Of a DNA stretch of 64,000 bases, positions 36,421 through 46,310 are shown in pieces. Each line of letters begins with the position of its first letter. Positions within the stretch are counted from its first letter, which is position 1. The notes under the pieces were generated by a model. It worked only from the letters and a program-made list of their open reading frames with translations, was not told the DNA's origin and did no database searches. The position numbers were made by a program, and so were the translations under genes. Source of the DNA: Plasmodiophora brassicae (taxonomy: Eukaryota; Endomyxa; Phytomyxea; Plasmodiophorida; Plasmodiophoridae); the NCBI GenBank assembly GCA_039704465.1, contig JASFAU010000018.1, positions 1 through 64,000 of the forward strand. The letters run 5' to 3'.

Positions 36421-37189
36421 CGCCTGGACGACGTCGGCGCCCTCGATCGACGACGGGCGCGGCGCAGGGCACTCACAAACGCTGTCGATCGACGATACGG
36501 CTGAAGCCAGAAAGATTTTCAGGTTGTTGTACGCGAGTGATGACGCGCTGTGCTCCTATTGAACGGAGATGCTTTGGCGACTTTGTCGGCGGCGGGTCGT
36601 CGGCGTCAGCCAGGCACCCGCACGCTGACCGGCGGTAACGGGCGCTGGGCGCCGCTGTCCTGCTGGACGACCCGCATTCGATAAACGGTGCATGACAGGA
36701 GCGCGTGCGACCGATTGCAACGATCGGCGCGCCGCCACAGCTGAGGAGCAGGTCGGCACGACGTTGTCCCCGCCTCGCCTACGCGGGACGACTGCTGTCT
36801 TGCAGGTGCCCATGATTGACGAGAGACGGCAGGTGTGCCCTGCCCAGCACGTATTAGCGGGCTAGGCTCTGTGCGTTTGGCGAAGAATCGTACCTGGTAT
36901 GGAGGTGCAACGCGTTCTCCCGGACGTATGGGGCTTGTTGGCAGGCTCCCGGCTCAACAGTTCGTGTTGTGGTCATAGTGGCTCCGGGCATCAGGGCCGC
37001 TGGACGGCGGCGACGTCAGCGCACGAACACGCAGGACTGCCAGGCGCCTCAGGAACGACAAGTAGGACGGCGGTCGGTGTGACCTGGCAGGTTGGTTTGG
37101 AATGTGCCATGCAGCAGCCAGCACGATGCCGTTGCTCAGCAAGGCCTTATAGCAGACATTACGCAGCTAGACGCACGATGGCAGCAGAA

Positions 37190-37660
37190 ACGGGCGACAC
37201 GTCTGCAGAGGTCGTGGTCAGATTAGTGCACCGATTGGGATGGACGAGTAACATACGTCAAGTGACACATTGTCGAATGGCGGCGAGCGAGTCCAGGGCG
37301 GTCCCTGCACTAGAAGCAGAATCGCTCAAATGCGAAGCCGAGGATGGAAGACGGGCAGCCTACCGGAGTGGAGTGTTTCGAGCCGATTGCCGTCAATTGA
37401 CGGTCAATTAGGACAGAAACTGGATTACGTGACGACTTACAGCCAGCATCAGAAAGTTGGCAGTCACCTGAATTTCAACGAGGGCAGGAACTGGCTTCCG
37501 GGACGACGGTGGACCAGGATCAGAAGTAATGTCACCATCAGCGGTGACACAGATTTCGGCAGGATTTGTCAGGATACCAGGCCGGATGTCAGCAGAAACA
37601 ACAGGTTAATGGGCCAACACGTCGCAGAAGAGCAGGTTCATCGGTAGGACGACTGCTTGC
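37190..37660. repeat. Diverged block R1, copy b
   Basis: Second copy of the block at 35250-35760, with similar order of segments. Both copies sit immediately upstream of an ancient-repeat unit, so block R1 is probably part of a longer repeat unit that has lost R1 in most copies. Confidence 0.6.
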
Positions 37661-38435
37661 TGCAGGTGCTGATTCTGGCCTGACGACGGCAGGCCACTCC
37701 AGTCCAGAACGCCAGAGATCTAGGCAACTCGTATTTGTCCCTGAGGTGCACGGGGTCACACCAGACGTATCTGGCGTGTCAGTAGACGCCCTGCATGACG
37801 TGTTGCGATCGTAGAGAATCAATTGGCCCGTGCAGTTGGATGTCGGGGGCGACGTCGGCGCGGGCGCACGCAGGGCAGGGAGGCGCGACAGGGCGTCGAC
37901 GACAAGGGATGTCGAATACACAGGGTCGCCGGCCGGCAGTGTTGACGTCGTCGGGTCGTCAGTCGCGCCGACGACGCCCGCCACGGAGTCGGCGGCTGCC
38001 TTGACGTTGACTGGCGCCCACCTTCAATCGATGGGTGTGTCTACGCCCATCGTACTTGTCCTGGGGATAGCATCGAACACAGACGTATATCGCCATCCAT
38101 CCGCATACACACCATAAACACAAGCGACAGTAACCCGACCGATGTCGTGCCCTGCAACAGAACTGGACGCGGTCTGCGACACGCTCGATACACATCAGCA
38201 GAATAGAATCCGACATTCTCTGTTATGCCGACGTTCGCCGGCCGCACACGGCCCGAATTGTCTGGCTGACGTCCGAGTTTGCCAGACAGTGTACATATAC
38301 AGAGGCCACTCGCGAACGTGATCAAAATGTCCTGCCGTGGTGGTGCAGTGGTGCGCGGACGTTCATATCGTGGCTCCTGCACGATTTCGACTCTCCCAGT
38401 GGTTCCGAAGCGGAGTTTGCCTGGTCCATTTTGGA

Positions 38436-38477
38436 CCCCCCCCCCCCCCCCCCTAAATCATTCCCTAAAGGTATCGG
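38436..38477. repeat. Poly-C tract and telomere-like CCCTAAA motifs at RT 5' junction
   Basis: Eighteen consecutive C (38436-38453) run directly into CCCTAAATCATTCCCTAAAG, which contains two copies of CCCTAAA, close to the telomere unit at base 1 and in the same orientation. The open reading frame of the downstream reverse transcriptase begins right after the second CCCTAAA (stop TAA at 38466-38468). Two motifs are few, so chance is possible, but the position is suggestive. Confidence 0.55.
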
Positions 38478-39554
38478 ACACCGTGTTCACACCGTCAACT
38501 CATCAGAGCCGGACTGGAACTCATCGAACCACTGCTCGAACGAGGGCACATCCCGTGCCACAAACTCATACTAGACGTCCTACAATGGGTACTACAGAAC
38601 AACTACTTCGTATACGGCGACACCTGGTACAAACAGGTGCAAGGCGCCGCCATGGGAAGCAACGTCTCAGGCGTCTTTGCCGACCTAGTCGTGGCAGCAA
38701 TGGAAGAGGAAGCATGGAGGAAGCACCCCCACCTCAAGCCATACCTGTACCGCCGGTACAGAGACGACACAATCATTGCCACTGAAAAGATAGCGAAGGT
38801 GAAAGCACTCACCAGACACCTATCATCGTACGGCACACTGCAGTTCAACATCGAACAAATGGGGAGCACAGTGAACTTTCTAGATCTCACCATCTACAAA
38901 GGACGCCGTTACGCTACGCTCGGTTTACTGGATTTCAAACCATACACTAAGCCAACGAATAACAAATGCTTCAACCACTACACGACATTCAAGCCAGAGC
39001 TAACGAAATGTTCGTGGATTACTGGAGAGAATATTCGCATCCTGCGAGGGACCGCGGATAGAAAGACCTTCATTGCAGAAATGGGGAAATTCAGGAAGCA
39101 ACTAAGGAGACGTGGATACTCCAGTAAGATCATCAGATCGAAAACGCCATATCAGTTCACAGACCGAGCATGGCTAATGGAAAAGACGGAGAAGATCAGC
39201 ACGAACTTCTTCAGTGTGCGGCCCCACAGAGGCGCCGACACACGATGGAACTTCTTGCAAACGAATTTCCAGCACGTCCTAGACAAATATAACACGACGC
39301 TGACTGCCGCAAGAGGCAGATCAACGATCGACATAGCCAACAGCGCGTGCAAACGCATAATTAATGGCAAATACAGCAGGGCAGGCGGCCGCCCACGCTG
39401 CAATCGACAATCCAATGATGTTAAATCAGTTGATACCCCACGGCCGCATCACGCCGCCGATGGGATGACATTCACCGAAAGGACGCACAGGTCCTGCAGG
39501 GAAAAGCCCGGGAATGACAACATTCGCCGGGACGGCACCAACGCGATAACCTGA
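38469..39554 (+). pseudogene. Penelope-like element reverse transcriptase, 5'-truncated, no GIY-YIG endonuclease
   Basis: A continuous plus-strand frame from 38469 to TGA at 39554 without an N-terminal Met. Segments in order: LELIEPLLERGHIPCHKLIL; QNNYFVYGDTWYKQVQGAAM (the GxAMG box before motif B); then ADLVVAAMEEEAW; YRRYRDDTII with the YxDD catalytic box at 38757-38768; NFLDLTIYKG; KPYTKPTNNKCFNHYTTFKP; and WITGENIRILRG with KQLRRRGYSSKIIR. This order and spacing are typical of Penelope-like or related RTs rather than LINEs or LTR elements. The fingers and N-terminus are missing, and no GIY-YIG nuclease follows the RT (the tail is basic). It resembles endonuclease-deficient, telomere-associated PLEs. 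The frame is intact within the retained part. Confidence 0.7.
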
Positions 39555-39689
39555 TGAGCCGAAGGCGAAACCAGGGCCGCCAAGGGGTGGTGGGACATAA
39601 GGAGCTGCACCATGCAGCTCGCCGCAGTGCGCGGGTGTCCGCCATTCCTGGTCGTGGTCGCGTTGGGCATGCCGACGAACGAAACATAT
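39555..39689. other. Spacer between PLE and LINE fragments
   Basis: 135 bases without a recognisable feature. It contains a short inverted motif GAGCTGCACCATGCAGCTC (39600-39618). It probably includes the 3' end of the PLE and the truncated LINE junction at about 39690. Confidence 0.4.
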
Positions 39690-39708
39690 CATCGCCGTTC
39701 TGCAGGCC

Positions 39709-41187
39709 TTGTTTGACGGCTGCCATTTCATCATTGCTCTGGACGGGCAGCTGTCCGAGCGGATAGCCGCGCTCGTCGGCCTATTCCAGGGCGCGATTGG
39801 CTCCCCTGACTTATTCAACGTCCTGATCGACGACCTGCCGTACCTGATCGTGTCGCGGTTCGGCGACGAGGCCCCGATGTTCGACCACATGCCGGTGCCC
39901 TGCCAGTTCTACGCCGACGACACCCTGCTGCACGCCTTCACCGACCAGATGGCCCAGGCCATGATGGACCTCTGTCAGGAGTACGCGCAGCGGCACGAAC
40001 TCGAGTGGAACGCGACGAAATCGATCGTCTCCAGGCCGAGGACGTCGACCGCCGCGCAGCCGGCAGCCCTGACCATCGGCGGCAACCGCGTCGTCGAGGA
40101 GCACGAGCTCGACAAGCCGGTGTGCTTCCTGGGCGTCGTCATGAAGGATGGTCGCCTCGATCATCGAGCCCAGCTCGCCTCGCGGACAGCCAAAGCCGAG
40201 AAGGCCATGATCGGGATCATGCACTCGGGCGTGTTCAGCACGAAGCACCTGTCGATCGTCCGGAAGACGCGCGTCGTCGGCGCCTGGATCCGTTCGCGCG
40301 CCGAGTACGGACTCGCCATCAGCAACAGCCACGTCGGCCTACTGAAGAAGCTCGACCAGCTGCAGAAGTCGGCCGCCGCCCTGTTCTTCGGTGGATACCG
40401 CCGCCGCATCGGCTCGTCCCTGATGCTCCGGTACGCGGGACTCGTGCCCGCCGCTGCCCGCCAGGCCAAGCTGCGCGCCCGGTTCGCGTTCAAGCAGATC
40501 ACGTGGTCGGAGCAGATCAAGGATGGCGATCGCGTCCCGTTCCTGGTCCGCGTCACGCGCTGGGCGCTCAGCAACCCGCGCAGCCGATTCAACATGATGC
40601 TGAAGGGCTGCAAGGTCTACGCGGACGCAACCGCCATCTACAGGAACGGCCGTGACGCCCGCGAGCAACGCGCCCGTGAAGACCTCGCCGACGCCGAAGC
40701 CGGCCGCCCGACGCGGAAGCGCCCACGCCTGCCCGATCGGCAAGACGCCCTGCTGCAAGCGCTCGAGCTCCACACGTGGGCTGCCGCTGATGCGTCCTGC
40801 AAGCTGATGCGCCTGCAGCTGCAGCCGTATAACCTCCCGTTTCCGGCGGCGTACCACTCGGGCGACGACGCATATGCGGTGGCTTCATGGGTCACGAACC
40901 GCATACCGGGCTCGAATGCCCAGTGCCGGGCGTGCAACGACAAGAACCTCTCGAGGTATCACATTGCTGCCCGTTGCACTGAATCGTCGCGCCTCTCTCA
41001 GGCCAATCATCGACTGGCGCATCCGTGCCCTGCACTTCAACAGGGCGGACACGGGCGTCGCCATCGACTACGTCGCCATCCAGCTCAACGATTACGCACG
41101 CCTGACGGCGCCGCCCGCCAGAGAAGACGGCCGTCTACGACCGCGCCGCATGCCGGATCCGCGCGACCCGACGTTCAGGCTGTCTGA
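39709..41187 (+). pseudogene. LINE ORF2 RT/C-terminal region (copy 1)
   Basis: RT motif B GLFQGAIGSPDLFNVLIDDL, then CQFYADDTLLHAF with catalytic YADD at 39910-39921, LEWNATKSIV (motif D) and PVCFLGVVM (motif E). A thumb/linker region follows, and a CX2CX8HX4C zinc finger, CRACNDKNLSRYHIAARC, at 40924-40977, typical of LINE C-termini. Near 40990 one extra base relative to copy 2 shifts the frame; the true continuation (RPIIDWRIRALHFNRADTG) is in the frame of the next entry. No start codon or fingers domain, so it is non-functional. The coding sequence is otherwise well preserved. Confidence 0.85.
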
Positions 41188-41704
41188 TCGCCAGCGTCGC
41201 TGGCTAGCCGTCCTCGGGAAGTTCATCCGCGCCGTTGCCGCCCGCTGTGTCCGTGGCGAGCCGCTCCTGATCTCGGCCCGAGGAGTCGCTGCCCTCGCCG
41301 GTCTCGACGCCACGCTATGGGACGAGATCAGCGACGAGGAGGATAACGAGAACGCGCGAGTCGCCGTTGAAGTCGCCGAACACGTCCTCGACGACCCTGC
41401 ACTGGTCGGGTTCCTGGGCGGTGCGGACATAGCCGGCCCAGAGATCGATGCCGATGCCCGAGTTCGTCGACGCGCCCACCATCTCTCGCCGACGGCGATA
41501 ATGACGGCCATCGTGATGAGATGTATTGCCAACGCGACCGGGCGACCGGCGGAAGCCGACGCTGGACCCCAGCATGAAGCTCGTGTGCCGCTGCGCCCCG
41601 ACGCGCCGTCGCCTGCATCGTCGCCCGGCCGTGTCCAGTCGCCATTAGACGGGCACAGTGCGGCCGACATAGAGCGCCGCGCGCGTTCATGGCGCCCGCC
41701 GTGA
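40985..41704 (+). pseudogene. LINE ORF2 C-terminal tail after +1 frameshift (copy 1)
   Basis: After the frameshift the protein continues with RPIIDWRIRALHF, DYVAIQLNDYARL and RDPTFRLSDRQRRWL, all present in copy 2 up to RLSDRQ. It then has a copy-1-only tail with FIRAVAARCVRG, ISARGVAALAGLDA, an acidic run EISDEEDNE and a Pro/Arg-rich end, stopping at TGA. Its relative at 41840-42242 shows that the tail is a regular part of this LINE family. Confidence 0.7.
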
Positions 41705-41799
41705 ACGCTGCGCACTCCGCCGATCCTGTCACTCGAGTCAAGCCTGTCCTATTCACGTCCGTTCCCGCCGAGCTCACGACGCTTTAGCTGTATCTGACA

Positions 41800-42242
41800 A
41801 ATACAAATAGAAGTTCCTAAAGCCCATCCGGGCGACCGTTGCCAAGTGCCTGCACGGGGCGCCGTTGTCGGTTTCGGCCCAGGGCGTCGCCGCGCTGGCC
41901 GGCCCGCACAGCATCGCGTTCATCGAACCGGATCTACAGGACGAGCCGGACAACCAGGCCGCCGCCGCCGCCGTCGCCGCTGCCGAGGCCGTCATCGAGG
42001 ACGCCCAGCCCGAGCCAGACCGCCGCGTCGACCTGCTGTTCAGGCTGGTGCCGGCCGCGCTGCTGCTGCTGCTGGTGTCGTCCGTTGCCGCCGATCCCGT
42101 CCCGCGCCCGGCGCAAGACATCGTCGAGCCGGCCCGCCTGCGGCCGTACCGTCACAGGCACGCGCCCGCCGATGATGATGACGACGATGACGCACAAGAC
42201 CGGGCACCCGGGGGCGCCAGCCCGCGCTGGCACCCACCGTGA
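41800..42242 (+). pseudogene. Diverged LINE ORF2 tail fragment, possibly fused to other sequence
   Basis: Reading from about 41815 gives PIRATVAKCLHG and LSVSAQGVAALAG, parallel to FIRAVAARCVRG and LISARGVAALAG of copy 1, then an Ala/Glu-rich acidic segment. It continues with LVPAALLLLLVSSVAADPVP, a hydrophobic stretch that looks like a signal peptide or membrane segment, and an Asp-rich run (codons GAT/GAC, 42170-42192). It ends with TGA at 42240. It is interpreted as the tail of another LINE copy. A small secreted protein starting within it is a less likely alternative. Confidence 0.45.
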
Positions 42243-43035
42243 TCGCCGCGCCGCCCGCGCCGCTCGCCTGAGCGTGCGCCGCCGTGTCCAAGACCTTCCC
42301 CCGCGCTCATCAACTCGAAGCCGTGCTGCGCCGCGGTCGGGCGCCCACCTACTACTGTGACGGCGCCCCCCCGACCCGACGCAGCACGGCACCCAACCTC
42401 CCAATCCCCATCACGACCAGCGTCATGCGACACGATCGCATCGCGCGCCGAGCACCGCACTGCCGCCGCTCGCCATATCTGGCTGAGTGGCGCAGTGCGT
42501 ACCATCACCAAGTGCTCGGGCGACTGGTCCCCGCTGTCGACCCGACATCGCTTCCAAGCGACGCCGGGCGTCGCCTAGCATTCATTCGCCGCCTGAACAA
42601 CGGCAAATAAACGAGAATGCCTAAAACCAAATGTCATGCACTGCCGTCAAGGGTCTGCAGACGCGGGACAACAGTATGGATTTAATTGTGTTTCGCTCGT
42701 CGTCGAAGTGCGCTAGCCCTTAACGGCGGCGGTTGCAGATTCGAAACAGGAACAGGAACAGCGCCACCATCACAACCGTCCTCGACAGGTATGGCTGCGC
42801 GCTATAATATCAAAAAACTGTTCGCGAACATTATCAGCGAAAATCGTACGGCTGAGGGCGGGTGGACGTTGGGGATAACGCCGTTCAGAACTATGAGCAG
42901 TGGACCCCAGTTGTTGCCAATCCGGCGCTGGACGCCGAAATAAAGCATATACATGAGCAACCGTCTTTCTTGCAGCGACGAGAAACCAATCGCCTACGAG
43001 GGTCGTCGTGTCCTCTAGAAGTCCAACCAGCGTTA
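42243..43035. other. No recognisable gene
   Basis: Arg/Pro-rich frames on both strands without conserved motifs. A frame from 42284 ends with TAA at 42610 and overlaps an AATAAA (42606-42611), so the 3' end of a decayed gene is possible. The segment 42610-43060 is less GC-rich than its neighbours. Confidence 0.3.
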
Positions 43036-43287
43036 TCAAAATATAGCCACGCGTAAATCGAGGCAAGAAGTACCGGCGGGTGGGGTGGCGGGCGGGGCGG
43101 CGGCACTAACGGCCTGGAGGGCGGCCAGGACAGCGTCGCGGGCAGCACCGGCGCGGTCGGCGTCGCGCTCCATGCCGGCCAGGCGCGGGTCATCGGGGTT
43201 GGCGTCCCGCGCCTCCCTGACGGCCCTGTTCGCGGCCGCGGCGTCGGCGTCGCTCTGCTTGAAAAGCTCCTCCAAAGACTGCGACAT
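43036..43287 (-). CDS. Small Ala-rich helical protein, hypothetical (83 aa)
   Basis: From ATG at 43287 the minus strand encodes MSQSLEELFKQSDADAAAAN, followed by an Ala/Asp/Arg-rich segment with heptad-like spacing (NRAVREARDANPDDPRL; RDADRAGAARDAVLAALQAV) and a Pro/Ala linker, stopping at 43036. It looks like a short coiled coil. The start could lie upstream, because the frame is open to 43392. No family recognised. GC-rich bias makes chance open frames common here. Confidence 0.35.
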   Translation of the reverse strand: MSQSLEELFKQSDADAAAANRAVREARDANPDDPRLAGMERDADRAGAARDAVLAALQAVSAAAPPATPPAGTSCLDLRVAIF

Positions 43288-43392
43288 GATGGCCGCCCAC
43301 GTCAAACTGGAGTGAAAGTCGGTGTGGACAGACCTGGCCAGGAAGGTTGTGAGCGTCGCTCCGAGGCTACCAGTCAGGCGCTCCGAGGCCAC

Positions 43393-44500
43393 TAGTCAGG
43401 CACTTCAGGTCGCCATCATGTCCGAGGGCAGTGCCAAGCGCATGTCGGTATCGGGCACGCCAAGGCCGGACATGCAGGTTGTTGGTCGATGACGATGGTG
43501 GCCCGTCGGCCACCACAGATGGGGCTCTGCGGCCAGATGTTGTTGGCGCAAGAACCATGGCACGATTGTCGACAATAGAGTGTACTTACTCAACCGAGAA
43601 GCCCGGGCCGCCCGCATGCGAAAATGGGCATGTCGGCGGAGGCTTGGTACGCCAGCATTATCGTCTGTTGGTGGCGCGCGGCGCCGGCGGCGGCCAACCT
43701 TCGCACCGCATTGGAGCGTCGCCCCCCGTGACGACGGCACGTGGACGGAAGGACGATGCGTCGCCCGATCGATCCGCCATCGTGTGCCGCACGAATATGC
43801 TGGTGCCGAGGGGCGGGAGGGTGCTTGTGGCGTCGAAAGAGAGGATGAACGGCGAGTGAGGATTTAACTTCATCGGAAAGGAGATGTACATTGGAAGGTC
43901 AGGGGTAAGTACTGTTGCAGGGTAGCTGGCCTATCGTGCGGCGACCAGCACAGCGAAGAACCACGTCGTAGCTTGGTGTCCTGGTTCTGACGAACTTACA
44001 GCAGGTTCTGCTGCTCGATGCGAAGATACTGATGCACCACGACTGTGGAAACAGCTTACCACACCGAATTAATGAGGACGTTGTCGCCAATGTCGCGTTG
44101 CTGGAGAGGTACTGCGTGTGCGCCTTCAACGTGACGCCCGTGTCTTGCTTGAATGCGATAGGCTAGCCTTCGCGACCGTGCCAAACCATAATCAGATAGG
44201 AAAGGGCGTTGTACAGCGGGTGTGTCTCCTTAACGAAGCGCAGTCCACCACCACGTACATGTACATAGCACCAAGTTGCGTCCCTTGTCAAGCGCGCCCG
44301 TCGACATTGTCTGCATCGAGAACGACAGCATCGAACTTCGGGACCGTGGGCTCGTTGTAGCGCCGAACATGTTCCCTGCTGGGGCGCTGGCAATGACAAC
44401 CACTCGCAGATTTGGCGACTTGCACATGCGGCCCTTCCAACCGATTTCGGACCGGGCACCAAGGTCGGATCAGCCCTGACAGCGGGGTGCATTTATGCAA
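43393..44500. other. No recognisable gene
   Basis: Only short frames with skewed composition. One minus-strand stretch near 43950-44100 and another near 44160-44430 are open but show no motif and no conserved copy elsewhere in the window. No repeat landmarks of the ancient family are seen until about 44600. Confidence 0.3.
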
Positions 44501-44577
44501 ATACGGCGTTGACACAGCGCGTTGCTTGATCAAGCAACGCGCTGCGCGGTGTGTCAATGCCGTCAAGTTGCATAAAC
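44492..44577. repeat. Inverted repeat with perfect 30-bp palindromic core
   Basis: The core 44515-44544 is perfectly palindromic: CAGCGCGTTGCTTGA then its exact reverse complement. Imperfect arms extend it (TTTATGCAA...CGGCGTTGACACA on the left; TGTGTCAATGCCGTCAAGTTGCATAAA region on the right). A cruciform or zero-loop hairpin could form. No gene is attached. Confidence 0.85.
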
Positions 44578-44811
44578 CAGGCGTGGCATTCGGTCCTACT
44601 TGCGTGCTCCAATGCACGACATTCCGTTTTTCTCGTCTGGTCAGGGTCTGGCATGGTCGTATCGCAGACGGAGCCAAACCCGGTGGCCCGGAACGACGAC
44701 TGGCTCCTCGCCCTTTGTCGACTCCAGCGATTGCTGCCGCTGCGAGCGGGCTGCGGCCAGGGCGACTTGCGGGGCTGGTGTGCACGAGTATAGGCCAGCT
44801 GCTGCATTAGA

Positions 44812-45144
44812 TCGACACGCGCGTCCGCCGACTCAGCATGACGTCGTCCTGCCGTCTGCCGAAGACGGCGCTGGGTGCGGCGCCCGTCGCAGGACGTACA
44901 TCGGTGTCGGCAGACTATGTCGCTGGGGTCGTCCACAGCAGGCGGCGCTAGACGTCGTTGTTCTGCAGGACGACCTGCAGGGAGGGAAGAGACGCATTCT
45001 ATGCTGTTGGCGAGGTCGGCAACACCCTTGGCTGGTCTGCCGATCGCGACACCGATGTACGTCCTGCGACGGGCGCCGCACCCAGCGCCGTCTTCGGCAG
45101 ACGACAGGACGACGTCATGCTGAGTCGGCGGACGCGCGTGTCGA
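44812..45144. repeat. Large inverted repeat, arms about 105-110 bp
   Basis: The left arm 44812-44915 (TCGACACGCGCGTCCGCCGA...GTGTCGGCAGAC) and right arm 45035-45144 are near-perfect reverse complements, differing by a C/T and a short insertion (GATCGC) close to the loop. The loop is about 119 bp and retains ancient-repeat landmarks (CTGCAGGACGACCTGCAGG). This is an inverted duplication within the repeat zone. Confidence 0.85.
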
Positions 45145-45442
45145 CCTAATATTCTTGCACTGGGCGCTTCGGATTGCTGCGATATTTCAGCAAGGAGGGC
45201 GGCGGTTCGTCGACGTCAGGCAGGCATCCACATGTCGAGGCGACGGCCACGTATGCTTGGTGGGTCTTCCCTCTCAGTGCTTGGAGCGGCGCGCGCGAGC
45301 GATTGCTGTCATCCGAGGGCGGGCCTGCAGGGCGCCGCTCAGCTGCGGATCAGGTCAGCACGACGCTTCCCTGCTGCCCTGCTCGTGTTCATGGTGGAAA
45401 GGCGGGAGATGTTGAGGTCATATGTATCCAGAGCATGTTGTG

Positions 45443-45471
45443 CCTAGTTTAGTTTAGTTTAGTTTAGTTTA
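45443..45471. repeat. Interstitial (TTTAG)n microsatellite
   Basis: Five to six head-to-tail AGTTT/TTTAG pentamers. They resemble a shortened telomere unit (TTTTAGG lacking T and G) in the G-strand orientation, opposite to the end telomere. They could be a decayed interstitial telomere or an unrelated simple repeat. Confidence 0.75.
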
Positions 45472-45754
45472 TTTGTGTTTCGCGCTTTTCAGGCAGGCGC
45501 CTCGGTTTCGGTTCCGAGGACCGTAGGATCGCTTCCAGAACGGCAGCTTCTCCCGGCCTGGCAGTGCCGGCCTGTCACCTTTGTGCTGGGATAGCATGTT
45601 GTGCCTGGGCGCAAGTGCGAAATGCAACGACACGTTCTTCTCTTGGAGATACAGATCGTTTGCTGGCGCTGCATGTGGGACCGCACACAGAAGGAGGCGC
45701 GTCCTGTCAAGCACGGGTTAGAGGGGGGCCTGGCTCTGTGCGTCAGACGACGAA

Positions 45755-46310
45755 TTGCACCTGTCACGGCGGTGCAGGACCTTCTCCCAGACGACTCGGG
45801 CGCGTCGATAGGCTTTCCTGCAGGACGGTTGTTCTGGTAGTGTGTGCGTTGTCCCCGCGTCGCTGGTCGGCGCGGGCGCGGGCAGGCGCGTCTGGACGTG
45901 GATGATATGCGATTCGCGACGCCGAGCCGCAACGGCATGTCGGTCGGCCGTGCACGACAATTCAGTGGCCGGCGTTCGCGACCCGCAGCGATGACTTGTG
46001 ATCGGTCGCGCCGACGGCGCACAACGGAGCCGGCGCCTCCTTCAGGTTCTTGACCGGCGTCCGCCGTCATGCGATGGTTGAATACAGTCCCCGTATCAGG
46101 CTCATGTATGGACTCGACACAATGTATATATATCGCACACATCGGCACAATCGCAAGCGACTCGTTCGCGATCGATGTCGTTCCGCACAACCAGTCGACT
46201 ACGACCTGGCCTAGGGCCTGGCGAGAACGTCTGCAAACTGGGTCACTGGATGCGAGGCGTTGCTGGGAATCTGCCACGATCAACTGTACCACATGTGTGC
46301 TGCGATGCCT
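45755..46310. repeat. Ancient repeat unit with full landmark set (zone 2, copy a)
   Basis: Runs from CACCTGTCACGGCGGTGCAG through the GATCGGTCGCGCCGACGGCGC segment to CACAACCAGTCGACTACGACC and TGCTGGGAATCTGCCACGATC. Its order matches 35815-36420 and 47725-48340. The TATATATCGCACACATCGGC segment (46125-46150) corresponds to the TATGTATCGCCCTCCATCGG segment of the zone 1 copy. Confidence 0.6.

Larger units (their letters stand above)
34255..38435. repeat. Ancient degenerate repeat zone 1
   Basis: No intact gene. The zone is built from diverged copies of a long repeat. Landmarks recur in the same order: GTACCTGTCCTGGAGGTGC, CCAGACGTGTCTGGCGCGTC, GGTCGTAGTG, GTCGGCGGCGACGTCGGCGC, GGCGTCGACGAC, GTCGTCGGGTCGTC, then a TATATCGCCATC-like motif. 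Examples begin near 34555, 34950, 35815, 36890 and 37735, spaced about 0.4-1.1 kb. Short open frames here are inconsistent between copies. The same landmarks fill 44.6-53.8 kb. Confidence 0.65.
39690..41704 (+). mobile_element. APE-type LINE, copy 1, 5'-truncated inside RT
   Basis: Homologous to the LINE at 54718-58529 from TCGCCGT(T/C)CTGCA(G/A)GCC onward, so it is truncated just before RT motif B, the usual 5' truncation of LINE insertions. It extends past the point where copy 2 stops and carries an extra acidic C-terminal tail to the TGA at 41702-41704. The two copies together give the better picture of the C-terminal half. A diverged third tail lies at 41800-42242. Confidence 0.85.

Noticed and set aside
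40005..40857. Long Arg/Pro-rich frames overlapping LINE copy 1 on both strands (also 57160-58222 in copy 2)
   Set aside because: Shadows of the RT reading frame in GC-rich DNA; the RT frame carries the recognisable motifs.
41839..42404. Several overlapping Arg/Ala/Pro-rich frames of 80-170 codons
   Set aside because: Only the frame related to the LINE tail has a homologue in the window; the others are composition artefacts.
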